Shown here piece after piece: positions 17,404-27,044 of a stretch of 64,000 nucleotides of DNA. The stretch's first letter is position 1; every line of letters begins with the position of its first letter. Origin of the DNA: Candidatus Bathyarchaeota archaeon (lineage in GTDB: Archaea > Thermoproteota > Bathyarchaeia > Bathyarchaeales > Bathycorpusculaceae); the NCBI GenBank assembly GCA_026014615.1, contig JAOZHZ010000028.1, positions 186,001 to 250,000 on the forward strand. The letters run 5' to 3'. The translations under genes were made by a program, and so were the position numbers. The notes under the pieces were generated by a model that was given only the letters and a program-made list of their open reading frames with translations, was not told the DNA's origin and did no database searches.

Positions 17404-18486
17404 GTGATTGAACAATACACAATAACAACAACCCCCAAATATAACTTTCCACAACCCACAACCGACACCCCCCTCCCCCAACGGTTTATAGAACTCAGCA
17501 TCAACAGCCTACGCCAAGTCCGCACCAACAACCTCCAACTCAACCCACAAACCCTCCCCCCAACCCCCGACCTCTATCAAGACTGCCCCACCCAACTCCA
17601 ACTTAAACGCCAACCCCTACCCCTCACACCAAGACACCAAGAAACCACCATAGCCGCCGTAGACACCTCAACCATCAAAATCGGCGAAACAAAAACCGGC
17701 ACAATAATCGCCATCCGCGGAGCCACCGTCCAACGAAAAAACCGCAACTACCACTACACCCGACTGGGCCCCTTCATTTTCCACGTAACAGAAGACAACA
17801 AAAACGCCGTTTACAACAACTTAGAACGCGACTGCTTTCACATGCCCCTCACTGGTGGTCGACAGGCCACGCCGCCTCTGATGCAGATGCCTACTCGTCT
17901 AGCCAGCATACTGGAACGCTGGCTGCAGATGCGCCTTGCCCGAATTGCTTCTGATGCGGTTATCCTCTTTGACGGTTGCCTCATTTCAGGAACCATGGAC
18001 ACACCCGTGCATCGCATGCGTGAAATCCTTGCTATAGCCCGAAGAAACAACAACGCCGTTTTGGCATTCAGTAAAGCAACGAGTCTGCGTGTTAACGGTT
18101 TCCTAATTACCGACCTACTGCCGCAGGGTGAAGCTCCCTACTTGTTGGAGACGGTTGGGTTGCGGTTTAAGGCTCCGATGGTTCCAATGGGTGACGTGTA
18201 TGTGGCGCGGTTGCACAAGGCGAACATGGCGTTTCGTCTGGACATCGACAGCGAAATCCCCGTCCGAAATCGCATGGAAGCAGTTGAAAAGCTCCTTGGA
18301 AACGACGCGCTCCAAAACAGCTACCCTGAAACCCTGCGGCTGGCTCACATTTTGTGTACGTTTACGGCTAATGAGGTTTTAGCCATGCAGCACTTTGCAA
18401 CCCGCAAATACGGCATCCAAATCGTGAACCGCCCCGACATGCATCGGCTGCTGTTTGGGTCTTTCGGTAGGGAGGGCTATGCATGA
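17404..18486 (+). CDS. nurA: NurA domain 5'-3' nuclease
   Basis: About 360 residues from GTG 17404 (TTG 17401 also possible). The NurA core opens with IAAVDTSTIKIG (near residue 80), whose Asp binds catalytic manganese, and FDGCLISGTMD (near residue 195) supplies another acidic site. NurA works with HerA, and with Mre11-Rad50, in resecting double-strand break ends to give 3' tails. Its stop overlaps the herA start by 4 bases (ATGA-type), so the two are coupled. The first 80 residues are unusually rich in Pro, Thr and Asn, and codons there use many C-runs. Palindromes precede the start. Confidence 0.88.
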   Translation: MIEQYTITTTPKYNFPQPTTDTPLPQRFIELSINSLRQVRTNNLQLNPQTLPPTPDLYQDCPTQLQLKRQPLPLTPRHQETTIAAVDTSTIKIGETKTGTIIAIRGATVQRKNRNYHYTRLGPFIFHVTEDNKNAVYNNLERDCFHMPLTGGRQATPPLMQMPTRLASILERWLQMRLARIASDAVILFDGCLISGTMDTPVHRMREILAIARRNNNAVLAFSKATSLRVNGFLITDLLPQGEAPYLLETVGLRFKAPMVPMGDVYVARLHKANMAFRLDIDSEIPVRNRMEAVEKLLGNDALQNSYPETLRLAHILCTFTANEVLAMQHFATRKYGIQIVNRPDMHRLLFGSFGREGYA

Positions 18487-19943
18487 AGCTCTACAGAAAA
18501 GAAGGCAATATAGTCAAGATTTTGAGTTTTCCGACTGAAAGCGCCGAAAAAGGTGACTACTTAATGGTGGAGGACGCGGATGCAGCTAAGGCGTTGATTG
18601 TGCAGGTGATTGATGTGCAGTTTGCGGCTGTGCCTGGGGTGTTGGAGGAGTTGTTGCGTACGTTGCCTGATGGGGGTGAGCCGATTCAGGGTGAAGACAT
18701 TGACCCGCTGGAAATCGCGCCCCACATAACCTACATTCAAGACGCAAGTTTGTTGGTCTGCAAAATCCGCGCTACCCTAGAAAACGGCATGCTTAGCCCA
18801 AGCAGCAGTTGGCTTCCGAGCCGTTCGCAGTCCCTCATCCGAAAGCTTTCTGTGCCCGCGCTCATGAAGTTGGCGAGGGTGGATGGTAAGTTGCCTGTGA
18901 TTTTGGGCGGAACCAAAGACTCCTCCCTGCTGACTATCGATGCAACGGATTTGGACGGCACGCTCAACATCATAACGGGTAAGAAGGGCTGTGGCAAAAG
19001 TCACCTCAGCAAGCTTCTCATGGCAAGCCTCGTTGGGTACAAAGCAACCGTGGTCATTTTTGACCTTAACGGCGAATACGGTAGCATCGGCATGACCAAC
19101 GATGGCAAACGTAACATCTACTACGACCGCATCCACGCCCTAACCCCCAGCCGGAACTTTAAAGTTGCCATAAACCAGCTTCATCTCAACGTCGTGCTGG
19201 GCATTCTGGTGAACGCGTTGCATTTGCCGGGGACTTCTGCGCGGGAGTTCAAACGCATCTGGAAACAACTCAAAGACCACGGTAAACTCACACTAGCAGA
19301 CCTGCATGAAGCCATCCGAAACTGCAACTGCAACCAACACGTCCGCGACGCCCTCGCAAGCCGCTACTTCTCGCTGATGAACTCAGGCTTCTTCACCGAC
19401 AACCTTGCAGAAGCTTCGCTACTGGAGGACAGCTTGCTGAAAGCCAAAGACCAAGGCGGCGCCATCATAATCAACCTGAAAAACACTGGTAACATCGACC
19501 GCCAAATCGTCGTCGAATACGTCTTGGGCAAACTGGTAGATTCGCTGCAGGCGTGGAAACTGAAGGCAGTTTTCCTTTTCGCCGAAGAAGCCCACCTTTA
19601 CCTGCGGGAAACCTACTGGGATGATATTGTGACGCGGATGCGGCACTTTGGCATATTCACCACGTTCATAACCAACCAACCTGACACGGTACAGGAGACG
19701 ATTTATCGGCAGGCAGACAACATTTTCCTGTTCAACTTCACCAACGAACACGACCTCGACGTGGTCAGCCGCGCCGCACGAGTAGACGCCGAAACTGTCC
19801 GCTGCATCGCCCGAGACCTGCCCCCGCATCATTGTCTTACGTTGGGTAGGGTGGTGCATGATTTTCCGATGGTTACGCGGGTGCGGTCTTTGGACCTGAA
19901 AACAATGGGTGAGACCAGATTGTTTTTCACAACGGCAAGATAA
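18483..19943 (+). CDS. herA: HerA bipolar DNA translocase/helicase
   Basis: A 486-residue HerA/DUF87 ATPase. The N-terminal HAS-type barrel (about residues 1-100) is followed by Walker A GKKGCGKS (166-173), the FDLNGEYG segment near 192, Walker B LFAEEAHLYL near residue 365, and a sensor/arginine-finger region with TNQPDTVQETIY. The hexamer pumps DNA into the NurA nuclease during end resection. It is coupled to nurA by a 4-base overlap. The Walker A loop has Cys where most relatives have Ser or Thr. Length is normal for the family. Confidence 0.92.
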   Translation: MKLYRKEGNIVKILSFPTESAEKGDYLMVEDADAAKALIVQVIDVQFAAVPGVLEELLRTLPDGGEPIQGEDIDPLEIAPHITYIQDASLLVCKIRATLENGMLSPSSSWLPSRSQSLIRKLSVPALMKLARVDGKLPVILGGTKDSSLLTIDATDLDGTLNIITGKKGCGKSHLSKLLMASLVGYKATVVIFDLNGEYGSIGMTNDGKRNIYYDRIHALTPSRNFKVAINQLHLNVVLGILVNALHLPGTSAREFKRIWKQLKDHGKLTLADLHEAIRNCNCNQHVRDALASRYFSLMNSGFFTDNLAEASLLEDSLLKAKDQGGAIIINLKNTGNIDRQIVVEYVLGKLVDSLQAWKLKAVFLFAEEAHLYLRETYWDDIVTRMRHFGIFTTFITNQPDTVQETIYRQADNIFLFNFTNEHDLDVVSRAARVDAETVRCIARDLPPHHCLTLGRVVHDFPMVTRVRSLDLKTMGETRLFFTTAR

Positions 19944-20300
19944 TACCCCATTCTATCCCGTTTTGCGTTCTGTTTTCTTTTTTTGTGGCACGTTTCTGCT
20001 TGTAACCGCAAGCGTGGATTCCACAAGCTTGGCTGCGGGCTATTCAACAGTTGCAGACCCAGTCGGGTACCCCCTCCTCGTTTCTGCATACATTAAATAT
20101 TAGCATCCAAATATGCCCCTCAAAAACTAGGCAAACGTCAAAATTAAACAGTATTTAATGTGTTAAATTTCAACAAATGTTCAATGTTGCGATAAACATG
20201 AGGCTGTTTTCAACGGTCGAGTTAGTCGCCCCATCTGACTTTTTCTACATCACCATTTGGTTGAACTGAGTTGAAAGTATGGATGAAACACGTTTGTTCT
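19944..20300. other. Intergenic region, nothing assigned
   Basis: This 357-base stretch between herA and the convergent Nudix gene holds T-rich tracts near 19972-19985 that could end herA transcription, and AT-rich sequence around 20090-20190. I found no tRNA, no convincing short gene and no strong palindrome in it. Confidence 0.4.
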
Positions 20301-20747
20301 TTACGGCACGGAATTGAGGGTTTCTATTTTCTTCCTGTTTTTTACAAAGAAACGGCGGAAAGAAGGCGTCAACACATAAGCCTCCACCTCGTCCAGCGGG
20401 ACCCATCGGAGTTCGTCGGCGTCGCTGGCGGCTTTGGCTTCCCCTTTCACTTTAACGGCGTAATCGATGATGACGTAGTGGTACTCGACTTTGCCCTCTG
20501 CGTCCCTGTGGGCTTGGTCAACCACGTCTAAAAGCTCTGGCTCAGCAGCTTCTAAACCTGTCTCCTCACGGGTTTCCCTCAGAACCGCCTCCTCCAAGCT
20601 CTCCCCTACTTCGACCGCGCCGCCTGGAATTGACCATTCACCTTTTGCGGGTTGGTTGCCGCGTTTTGCCAGCAAAATTTTGCCTTCGTGCAGGATTACA
20701 GCGCCGATGCCAACGACGGGTTGGTCAGGGTAACGTCTTTTCACCAA
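20301..20747 (-). CDS. Nudix hydrolase
   Basis: A 148-residue Nudix protein with the complete signature: G43, then E49, then R57-E58, E61-E62 and G64, matching Gx5Ex7REUxEExGU. It hydrolyses a nucleoside diphosphate linked to another group. The N-terminal VVGIGAVILHEGKILLAKRG and the WVPLDE segment near residue 115 are of the ADP-ribose pyrophosphatase / MutT-like class, but substrate cannot be fixed. Start is TTG 20747 (GTG just after). It is the last chromosomal gene before island 1; the left copy of the island's direct repeat lies 49 bases upstream of its start. Confidence 0.9.
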   Translation of the reverse strand: MVKRRYPDQPVVGIGAVILHEGKILLAKRGNQPAKGEWSIPGGAVEVGESLEEAVLRETREETGLEAAEPELLDVVDQAHRDAEGKVEYHYVIIDYAVKVKGEAKAASDADELRWVPLDEVEAYVLTPSFRRFFVKNRKKIETLNSVP

Positions 20748-20795
20748 TAGTTTCTGCCTTCGTGCTTGTAGGTACTTCTTGATGGGTTTAAGTTT

Positions 20796-20806
20796 TAACC
20801 CGCCTT
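20796..20806 (+). repeat. Left candidate attachment-site repeat
   Basis: TAACCCGCCTT, identical to 31249-31259. It lies 49 bases from the Nudix start codon, at the edge between chromosomal and accessory genes. Direct repeats of this size are what a tyrosine integrase leaves at attL and attR. Confidence 0.45.
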
Positions 20807-20978
20807 TAGCCTAAGTAATTTCTCAGGTTCTTCTGTTTCCTTCTTAACATGTTGCGTCATCTTTAATTCCTCTCTGATTGATTTTATTGCTTGTTTACCT
20901 TTATCAAACCTTTCTTAAGGTCGGTTCTTTTGGAGGAAACAATAAACCTTTTGCTTTTGCAGAACAAAAGCGAAATCT

Positions 20979-21104
20979 CAGGGGTTTGAAAAATTTCAAG
21001 AGCCCCTGAAAGGGGTCGCGGTTCCCCCTTAGGTTGGAGAAGCTTTGGGTTCCCAGTTTGGGAGGGTATGGGAACATGAAGATACACCTAAGGGGGTTTA
21101 CCGC
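20979..21104. other. Inverted-repeat cluster upstream of Rep, candidate rolling-circle origin
   Basis: Three inverted repeats are nested in 126 bases. The first is a 30-base hairpin at 20979-21008 (CAGGGG...CCCCTG with an inner TTGAAA/TTTCAA). The second pairs 21018-21034 with 21086-21104 (GCGGTTCCCCCTTAGGT against ACCTAAGGGGGTTTACCGC). Inside it, GTTCCCA (21049-21055) pairs with TGGGAAC (21069-21075). Placement about 250 bases before an HUH Rep suggests a double- or single-strand origin. No nick site could be identified. Confidence 0.5.
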
Positions 21105-21353
21105 GCTGAATTGAAATTTTTCTCCCCTGAGGCTCGGTTTATGTTTCCGACGATACATTGGTTAGGTCAATTCAATAAGTTTCTGGATTGCGGCGGGCGC
21201 TTTTTCCATGGTGCTCTCATGACGTTTTTCTCCTCTGTCCGCGATTATTTTCGTGATTTTTTGGCGAATGATTCGCGTTTTTATGGTAAATTAGATAGAT
21301 CATCATGCTGAGGGGTTAATATTATGGTAAAATAAAGGTGTTTTTGATAAGGA

Positions 21354-22419
21354 ATGAGTACAATGACAAAATTACAGAAGCAAAAGTTGATGGTTAAGGT
21401 GACATGTGAAGAATATAACCGTACACGTTTCGACTTTCAGAAAAAGTTTTGGAGTGAAGGTGATTATGAGCTTGTTGGTCACGGGAAGATTACCGACGGT
21501 AAGTGTGGCAAATTTTTGGGTTATCACGGCTGCGTCCGAACTGAATTACATAACAAAACTACTCTAGACGGCGTGAATTATCACGGTAAAGTGTTTATTC
21601 GCAAAATTCATTGTACTTGCCACAAGCCTACATGCCCAATTTGCTATAAGAATGGTTGGGCGGTTCGCGAAGCTAAAATGATTGCAGCCCGCTTAGTTGA
21701 ATGTTCCAACCGTTTTGGTCAAGTCGAACATATCATTGTAAGCATTCCAAAATCTGATTATGGTTTAAGCTTAGAAGAATCACGACGAAAAGCGGTTCAT
21801 GTGGTTATGAAGAATCGCGGTATTGTTGGCGGCGTCATGATTTTTCATGCCTTCCGCTATCGAAACCGCGACACTCTTTTAAAGGGCATTTTTTACCCTC
21901 AGGGGTGGTATTGGAGTCCTCACTTTCACGTTTTAGGCTACATTTTAGGCGGTTACGGTAAGTGTCGGTCTTGCAAGTTTGCAAAAGAAAAAACTTTCAG
22001 TGATTGCCGTAGCTGTGCGGGTTTTGAGGGCAAAACAAGGCGGTGTTTGGTGTTATGATAAGGACGGTTATATAGTTAAGGTCAAGGGAACACGCAAGAG
22101 CGTTGTAGGGACTGCTTGGTATCAGTTAAATCATGCTTCGTTAAAGCGTGGTGTTGCTCGGTTTCGCGTGGAAACTTGGTTTGGCATTTGCAGTTATCGA
22201 AAGCTCAAGATTACGCCGAAGATGAAGAAGGATGTCTGCCCGATTTGCCAACATGAGCTGGAAAGGCTTCGTTATTGCGGGAAAAAAGCTTTCGTGACTG
22301 ACAAGACTTCACCTGAGTATAAACAGGATACGCTTGAGGACGCTGTTGAGGACGGCTTTGTTGTCTGGCATGTTTGTGAACCTGAAGGGAGGTATAGCGG
22401 AAGCTATGCACTCTACTGA
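21354..22419 (+). pseudogene. HUH-type rolling-circle replication initiator, split by a single-base frameshift
   Basis: The first frame (from ATG 21354, or ATG 21363) has a cysteine set HCTCHKPTCPIC near residue 86, strand VEHIIVSIPK (motif 1) and the metal-binding HUH motif as SPHFHVLGYI (His190 and His192), then zinc-type CRSC repeats. After a frame break between about 22035 and 22056 the second frame continues YDKDGYIVKVKGTRKSV, then WYQLNHASLKRG, whose Tyr is the candidate nicking residue, and CPICQHE near the end. Skipping one base joins the two. HUH Reps nick one strand at the origin to start rolling-circle replication. Whether the break is real or a consensus error is open. Confidence 0.7.
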
Positions 22420-22636
22420 TAGCCTGTACGAAAAAGTCGAGCCTGTTGACGGTGGCTTGCTTATTGTTTATCAATTGGACGTTTATCAGCGCTGGATTGT
22501 TCACGTTCGATACGTTAAAGGAGGACTGCAATTTGAAGACCTGTTTCACGAAGTTGTTGGTAAGGCTGATGAAAGTTGGCTTGATAATCATTTTGAAGAA
22601 GATGACTGTTATGATTTCGAGCGCTTAATCTTCTGA
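22406..22636 (+). CDS. Small acidic hypothetical protein of island 1
   Basis: A 76-residue protein from ATG 22406, overlapping the Rep 3' end by 14 bases, so it is probably co-translated. The sequence is a beta-rich start (GGLLIVYQLDVYQRWIVHV) and a very acidic end (DNHFEEDDCYDFERLIF). No family recognised. Small acidic partners beside Rep genes are often copy-control or replication accessory proteins, but nothing here proves that. Confidence 0.5.
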   Translation: MHSTDSLYEKVEPVDGGLLIVYQLDVYQRWIVHVRYVKGGLQFEDLFHEVVGKADESWLDNHFEEDDCYDFERLIF

Positions 22637-22685
22637 GGTATGTCCAACATTGAGAACGCAAAAATAATTTTTGGATAAAAAAAAG

Positions 22686-24046
22686 TTAGATTGCCTTTTT
22701 ATGTAATTCCATCAATGAATGGTTGTTTATTAGGCTATCATCTATTCTCTTCAAGATAGCTTTATGCGAATCAGTTTTGCTTAAGGAAATAAAGGAGAGA
22801 ATAGACTTTCGCAACAATTCTTCAACTTGAATAGCGAAATCTTTTTTTGAAGTTTTTCTTTTGAATTTGAAGGAGTCTCCATTTCCATGAACAATCTTGG
22901 GCCGCCACTTATAGGCTTCATTAACAAAACTTCGTATCATTTCTCTCTCGGCACCAGTTTTACCAAGTAATATAGCAACTCGGTTTGAAAGCTTGTACGT
23001 TAGTTCAGCATCTTGACGTGATACATCGCTTCAAAGGAAATCATAAAGTCGATTATCTTGTCTTCAACTTCAAATTCCTCAATTCCCTGATTGAATCGGT
23101 GGATTGCGATATTGAGGTAGCCAATTGGATTCATTTTGTTTCTTTGCTGAAACTTACGATATTTATTAAAAACTCTTTTGAACGTTGTCTGTTCACTGTT
23201 TTCTAAATTATATCGTTGCCCTAAAGGAGCCACATAGTTATGTTTGCCGCAACTATATCCTTTTGACGAGTATGGTTGCCATAAATCAGTTCTTTCACTA
23301 ACGATGTGAAAATTGACGGATCCATTTTTAAACAATCTAAGCGATGTTATGACATCCTCAAATATTTCTTCGTATTGACGCCTGTCTGTTTTTTTGGACC
23401 TGCTATGACTAAAAGAATATTCCAACATGTTTGAAATATTAGTGACACGTAAATGCAAATTGGGCGTACTCCACTTTTGAAGATTCAAAAATTCAGCTTT
23501 TTCCTTCTCGGTAATTTGCCTAATTTTCAAGTTTTTATTTAAGACTATTTCGTCGGTAAAACAAAAATTCTCTAATGGAGAGTAAACAACTCCTTTTACG
23601 GTTTTCCTGTAAATGAATTTCTCAAGGTCTCTGTAAACGGTATTGAAAGTTTGTTGGTTGAAAATAAAAGAGTCTGCTTGTTCAAAATAGCGTCCTAAAA
23701 CGAAGCGTAAGTTAAAGTCATAAACAAGAATAGGCTCAATTTCTTTTGGATTTCCGTTTTTATCCTCAACTCTGAATGTCCGTCGTATGGTTTCAGTGTT
23801 CACCATATAGTTAGCGCATGTCAAAAGTTCAGGAAATTGACTTATTTTTTCTCGCAGATTCAGAAATAGCCAGCCATAGCTTGTTTTTGTTTTTTCAGCG
23901 GTTTCATAACATCCGTTGTCTTTGAATAAATAAACTGTCTCTTTCGTTGTGGGAAATTGCTCTTTAGGTAATTCTCCAAGAAAATTTGCGACTTTCTTTG
24001 TTAAAACAATTAATTTATCGTAAAGACATCTGTTACGAATTGCCAT
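22686..24046 (-). pseudogene. HEPN-domain (Apea-like) protein, split by a single-base frameshift
   Basis: The first frame (24046 to about 23012) gives a long N-terminal region of unknown fold that ends VEDKIIDFMISFEAMYH. The second frame continues DAELTYKLSNRVAILLG, then the diagnostic HEPN motif RPKIVH (R, four residues, H) and a C-terminal helix. The whole C-terminal pattern matches Apea-like HEPN domains, many of which are RNases in defence or toxin systems. Adding one base at about 23012 restores the frame. It sits 362 bases downstream of the phosphatase gene, same strand, and could be a fourth member of the island's cargo. Confidence 0.7.
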
Positions 24047-24408
24047 TCGTCTGTACCTGTTGCATTTAGATAAGAACTATTTTATTTAAGTTCTATATTC
24101 TGCTTTCTACGCTAAGTTGTTACTTGCAAAACAGGCTCGCTTATTTTGTCACACAACATTTGAATTTCTGTGGCGCGTTATTTTCTCGCGTCTTAGCGTG
24201 ATTGCAGCTAACGATTTCTTTGCAAAGCTTTCTCTGCGAGAGAAAGCGTAAGAGGGAAAACGGAGCGAGCCGCGAAGCGGCGCGGAGTGACGCTGAGATT
24301 CGCGGCCTTACCTCAAAAGAGTTTTTAGCGCGCGCTTGAGAGTAACTGCATTTTGCAGGTATTCCTCATTGCAAGAGTGTTTACCCTAGTTCTTGAGAAC
24401 GATTAGTG
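24047..24408. other. Non-coding spacer with GC-rich hairpins
   Basis: AT-rich flanks enclose a GC-rich stretch at about 24225-24345. GCTTTCTC (24227-24234) and GAGAAAGC (24240-24247) form a perfect 8-bp hairpin with a 5-base loop, and CCGCGAAGCGG (24270-24280) forms a second. The first could be a terminator-like structure; I see no gene. The composition resembles the GC-rich spacer of island 2. Confidence 0.5.
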
Positions 24409-25302
24409 TTAGAACTGCTCGATACTATTCATAAGTTCTTTTGCACCCAATTTTTCATTCAAATTCAATTCAACATAACATGCTTTTTTATAATAGCACT
24501 TGTTTGAAAATACTGTAAGAATCCGCCCATTGTGGTTAGTTTTGAATCCTCTTATGCAAGGTTCATGTCCGCGGATTATGAAATTCACCCTAAGTATTTT
24601 TAGTATCCTTTCAGTAACATCTGACCCAAAGAATCTTCCAGCGCCTCGAATTGATCGTCTAGTGCCTTGAATGTCTTCCTTGGGATCGCTCAATAATATT
24701 TCCTCTAAATAACAATTAGTCGTGCTCGCAAAAGCAATATCTTCAAATGACTTTGCATTACTTGGTAAGCCTACATGAACCAACGCAACGTTCTGTTCAA
24801 CTAATACAGTAGTATACAAGAAGTCAAATAGCCTCAGCAACTGTTTGTATATTTTTAGTCCATTGTGATCATACTTCTTAACTAGCTGATCTGGAAGGTC
24901 ATGAGGAGAGGGAAGTAATCCTGCAACGCCCTCATGATTCCCCCGTAGTAAAATAACATATTGAGGCAGTGTTGTTTTCAACTCAAGAATAATGTGGTAA
25001 ACTTCTGGAGAGGAGTCACCTCGGTCCCCATAGTCGCCTAGGAAAACTAGACGGATGTTTTCACCATTCGCAACTCTTTCAAGAAAGCGGCTCTGGTTCA
25101 AAATTTTAACGAGGCTTTTGAGGTCACCATGCAAATCACCGATAATGATTATCTTTCCTGATGAAGGTAGCATAATGGCATTACCTGTAATATTCAAAAG
25201 CTTTGAAGTACGCTCTTTTTTTAGCAAAACAATACATGTCTTTATGAGCTTTAGATATCCCTGAGACAGTTCGGCAAGTGATTTCTCAACAAGTCGTTCC
25301 AC
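24409..25302 (-). CDS. PPP-family metallophosphatase (serine/threonine phosphatase-like)
   Basis: A 297-residue protein from GTG 25302 with the full PPP metal signature: GDLHGD (55-60), GDYGDRGD (89-96) and RGNHEG (120-125), with later His ligands in LVHVGLPS (near residue 180) and IRGHEP (near 249). These enzymes remove phosphate from Ser/Thr, or sometimes from nucleotides such as Ap4A. It begins 38 bases after the methyltransferase stop, same strand, as the last gene of the kinase-HD operon. The obvious inference is that it reverses the kinase's phosphorylation, giving an on/off switch. A nucleotide phosphatase role remains possible. Confidence 0.85.
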   Translation of the reverse strand: MERLVEKSLAELSQGYLKLIKTCIVLLKKERTSKLLNITGNAIMLPSSGKIIIIGDLHGDLKSLVKILNQSRFLERVANGENIRLVFLGDYGDRGDSSPEVYHIILELKTTLPQYVILLRGNHEGVAGLLPSPHDLPDQLVKKYDHNGLKIYKQLLRLFDFLYTTVLVEQNVALVHVGLPSNAKSFEDIAFASTTNCYLEEILLSDPKEDIQGTRRSIRGAGRFFGSDVTERILKILRVNFIIRGHEPCIRGFKTNHNGRILTVFSNKCYYKKACYVELNLNEKLGAKELMNSIEQF

Positions 25303-25340
25303 CGTGAAATGATTGAAACTATGTTTACAGCGCTCTGACT

Positions 25341-27041
25341 CTATTTTTTATACGCTCCCGACATATTTACGTCGTCATGGTATACTCTGTTAGTTGGAAA
25401 TTCAAGTGATTTAACTCCCAATATTTCTTGCAACGATTTAGAAATAGGCATTTCCTCCAGATTTTTAGGCTCAAATTTAATGAGTCCACCTGAATAGATA
25501 CGCCCTGCAAATTGCATTTCCATCCAATTCTTGATGTCTTCACTGAGCATCATTGCAATTTGATTCATCGTTTCGTCTGAGTATTTTTTTGGCAGTGTCA
25601 AGTAAACACTCAATAAATTGGTGAGGTTGTATGCCTTTGCCTTGTTGTAAATGAATTTAGGGTATATTCTTGAAATATACGTGAAGAAGAAATCTGGACT
25701 GTTTGTGGGTGTTCTAACGCTAAACCAAGGTTTTCTTTTTAGACAAGTCGGAGCCATGTGAATGCCTTGTCGTTTGCCCATTTCCAGATAGTTCATTATT
25801 TTTTTCATGAGGGGGATCATTTTTTCATAGTGTTCAGGTATCTTCAAAATCCAACAAGGTCTCTGTAGCTGTCGGAGGTTGTCCCAGTCACTTTCGTCAA
25901 ATGTGTCGGGAAGGAATTTTCTTTCAGTCTTAGGTGGCACTACCTTCAGTAGGAAATCAGGCGGTACACCTATCTTTCTTACTGAGCTTTCATTCAATAC
26001 AAAAAAGACATTAGCGCCTGTTGATATTCCTCGATGAACATTAGCAACATCGCCAAGCTTAATTCCTGACGGCTTTGCTTCTTGCTTTGAGACCACATTC
26101 TTCGTTGAAATAGGCAGTAACTCAAAAAGAACTATTGTTGCCTTTTCCTTCGTTGCAGCGTGTGACCTTTTTTCCACAACCTCATAGTTTTTAGATTTGC
26201 TATTATACCAGATTGCCTTGCTGGTAGTTTTGTAAGAATTCGAGAGTTCTCTAAGAAGTCTCGATCCATAGTTTGTGCCGAACATTTCAGATGGCAAAAT
26301 AAAAAGCATTCTTTCTGGCTTCAACACTTTTGCCGAATGGGCAACGAAAAAGGAATGAAGCCCAGAAAACTTGGATACACCTAACAAGGTACTAATTTTC
26401 TCTTTCGAATTCAGCCTGTGAAATCTAACAAAGGGAGGATTTGAAATGACCGTATTTAGTCTGAACTCCGGACAGAGCAGTAGAAAATTGGCGTAGATTA
26501 CTTGCCATTCCTTTGGGGCATCTAAAAATTCGAGAGTTAAGGCGGAAACCAAAGCTAGAAGGGGATCATTTTCTACGCCAATATATCTAATAGTTGAAAC
26601 AGTCTCCAATCGTTCACGCGCTTGCTTCATAATAATCGCCGCGAATGTCCCCGTTCCGCAGCCTGCGTCTAGTATAACATGACCCTCTTTCAATGCTAAG
26701 TCCTTTATCGCATCATTAGCTATTCTTGGAGGAGTGAAATATTGACCGTGGTTTTTTCGGTAACTTGTTGCAATTGCAGACTCATAGAGGATTGTGAATA
26801 TCGCGGGAATATCAAAAACTGAATTGGAGTCCACTATTTTTCTAAGAAGATTCTGTCTATATTCGAGGTCTTTGGTTCTAAGATGCAAAGGATATGCAGG
26901 GCAGTGTTTTATTCTGCGGAATGTTTCATTACTGCAAACTGATAGAAGGATTTGCGTAAAAGCTTCGCTGTCATCCTTGACAAGATCGGCTAACTTCTTT
27001 ATCAGACGCACATTTGAAAGTGACTCTCTGAGCCCCCACAA
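25341..27041 (-). CDS. Class I N6-adenine DNA methyltransferase
   Basis: A 566-residue SAM-dependent DNA methyltransferase. Residues 99-105 (GQYFTPP) and 125-134 (DAGCGTGTFA) are motifs X and I, and NPPF (201-204) is the catalytic motif IV of N6-adenine enzymes. The C-terminal 230 residues, starting around SGIKLGDVANVHRGIS, look like a target-recognition domain of the TaqI/Type IIG kind. No endonuclease domain is seen. TTG 27041 starts 3 bases after the tandem stop of the kinase-HD gene, so translation is coupled. It may protect host DNA or mark it for the system to tell self from foreign, as PglX does in BREX/Pgl. Confidence 0.88.
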   Translation of the reverse strand: MWGLRESLSNVRLIKKLADLVKDDSEAFTQILLSVCSNETFRRIKHCPAYPLHLRTKDLEYRQNLLRKIVDSNSVFDIPAIFTILYESAIATSYRKNHGQYFTPPRIANDAIKDLALKEGHVILDAGCGTGTFAAIIMKQARERLETVSTIRYIGVENDPLLALVSALTLEFLDAPKEWQVIYANFLLLCPEFRLNTVISNPPFVRFHRLNSKEKISTLLGVSKFSGLHSFFVAHSAKVLKPERMLFILPSEMFGTNYGSRLLRELSNSYKTTSKAIWYNSKSKNYEVVEKRSHAATKEKATIVLFELLPISTKNVVSKQEAKPSGIKLGDVANVHRGISTGANVFFVLNESSVRKIGVPPDFLLKVVPPKTERKFLPDTFDESDWDNLRQLQRPCWILKIPEHYEKMIPLMKKIMNYLEMGKRQGIHMAPTCLKRKPWFSVRTPTNSPDFFFTYISRIYPKFIYNKAKAYNLTNLLSVYLTLPKKYSDETMNQIAMMLSEDIKNWMEMQFAGRIYSGGLIKFEPKNLEEMPISKSLQEILGVKSLEFPTNRVYHDDVNMSGAYKK

Positions 27042-27044
27042 CTA

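Noticed and set aside
19909-20103. Short frame after herA
   Set aside because: Overlaps the herA end and continues into low-information sequence without a start signal.
20884-21311. Several short frames in the island 1 left edge
   Set aside because: They overlap the inverted-repeat cluster and have no ribosome sites or conserved pattern.
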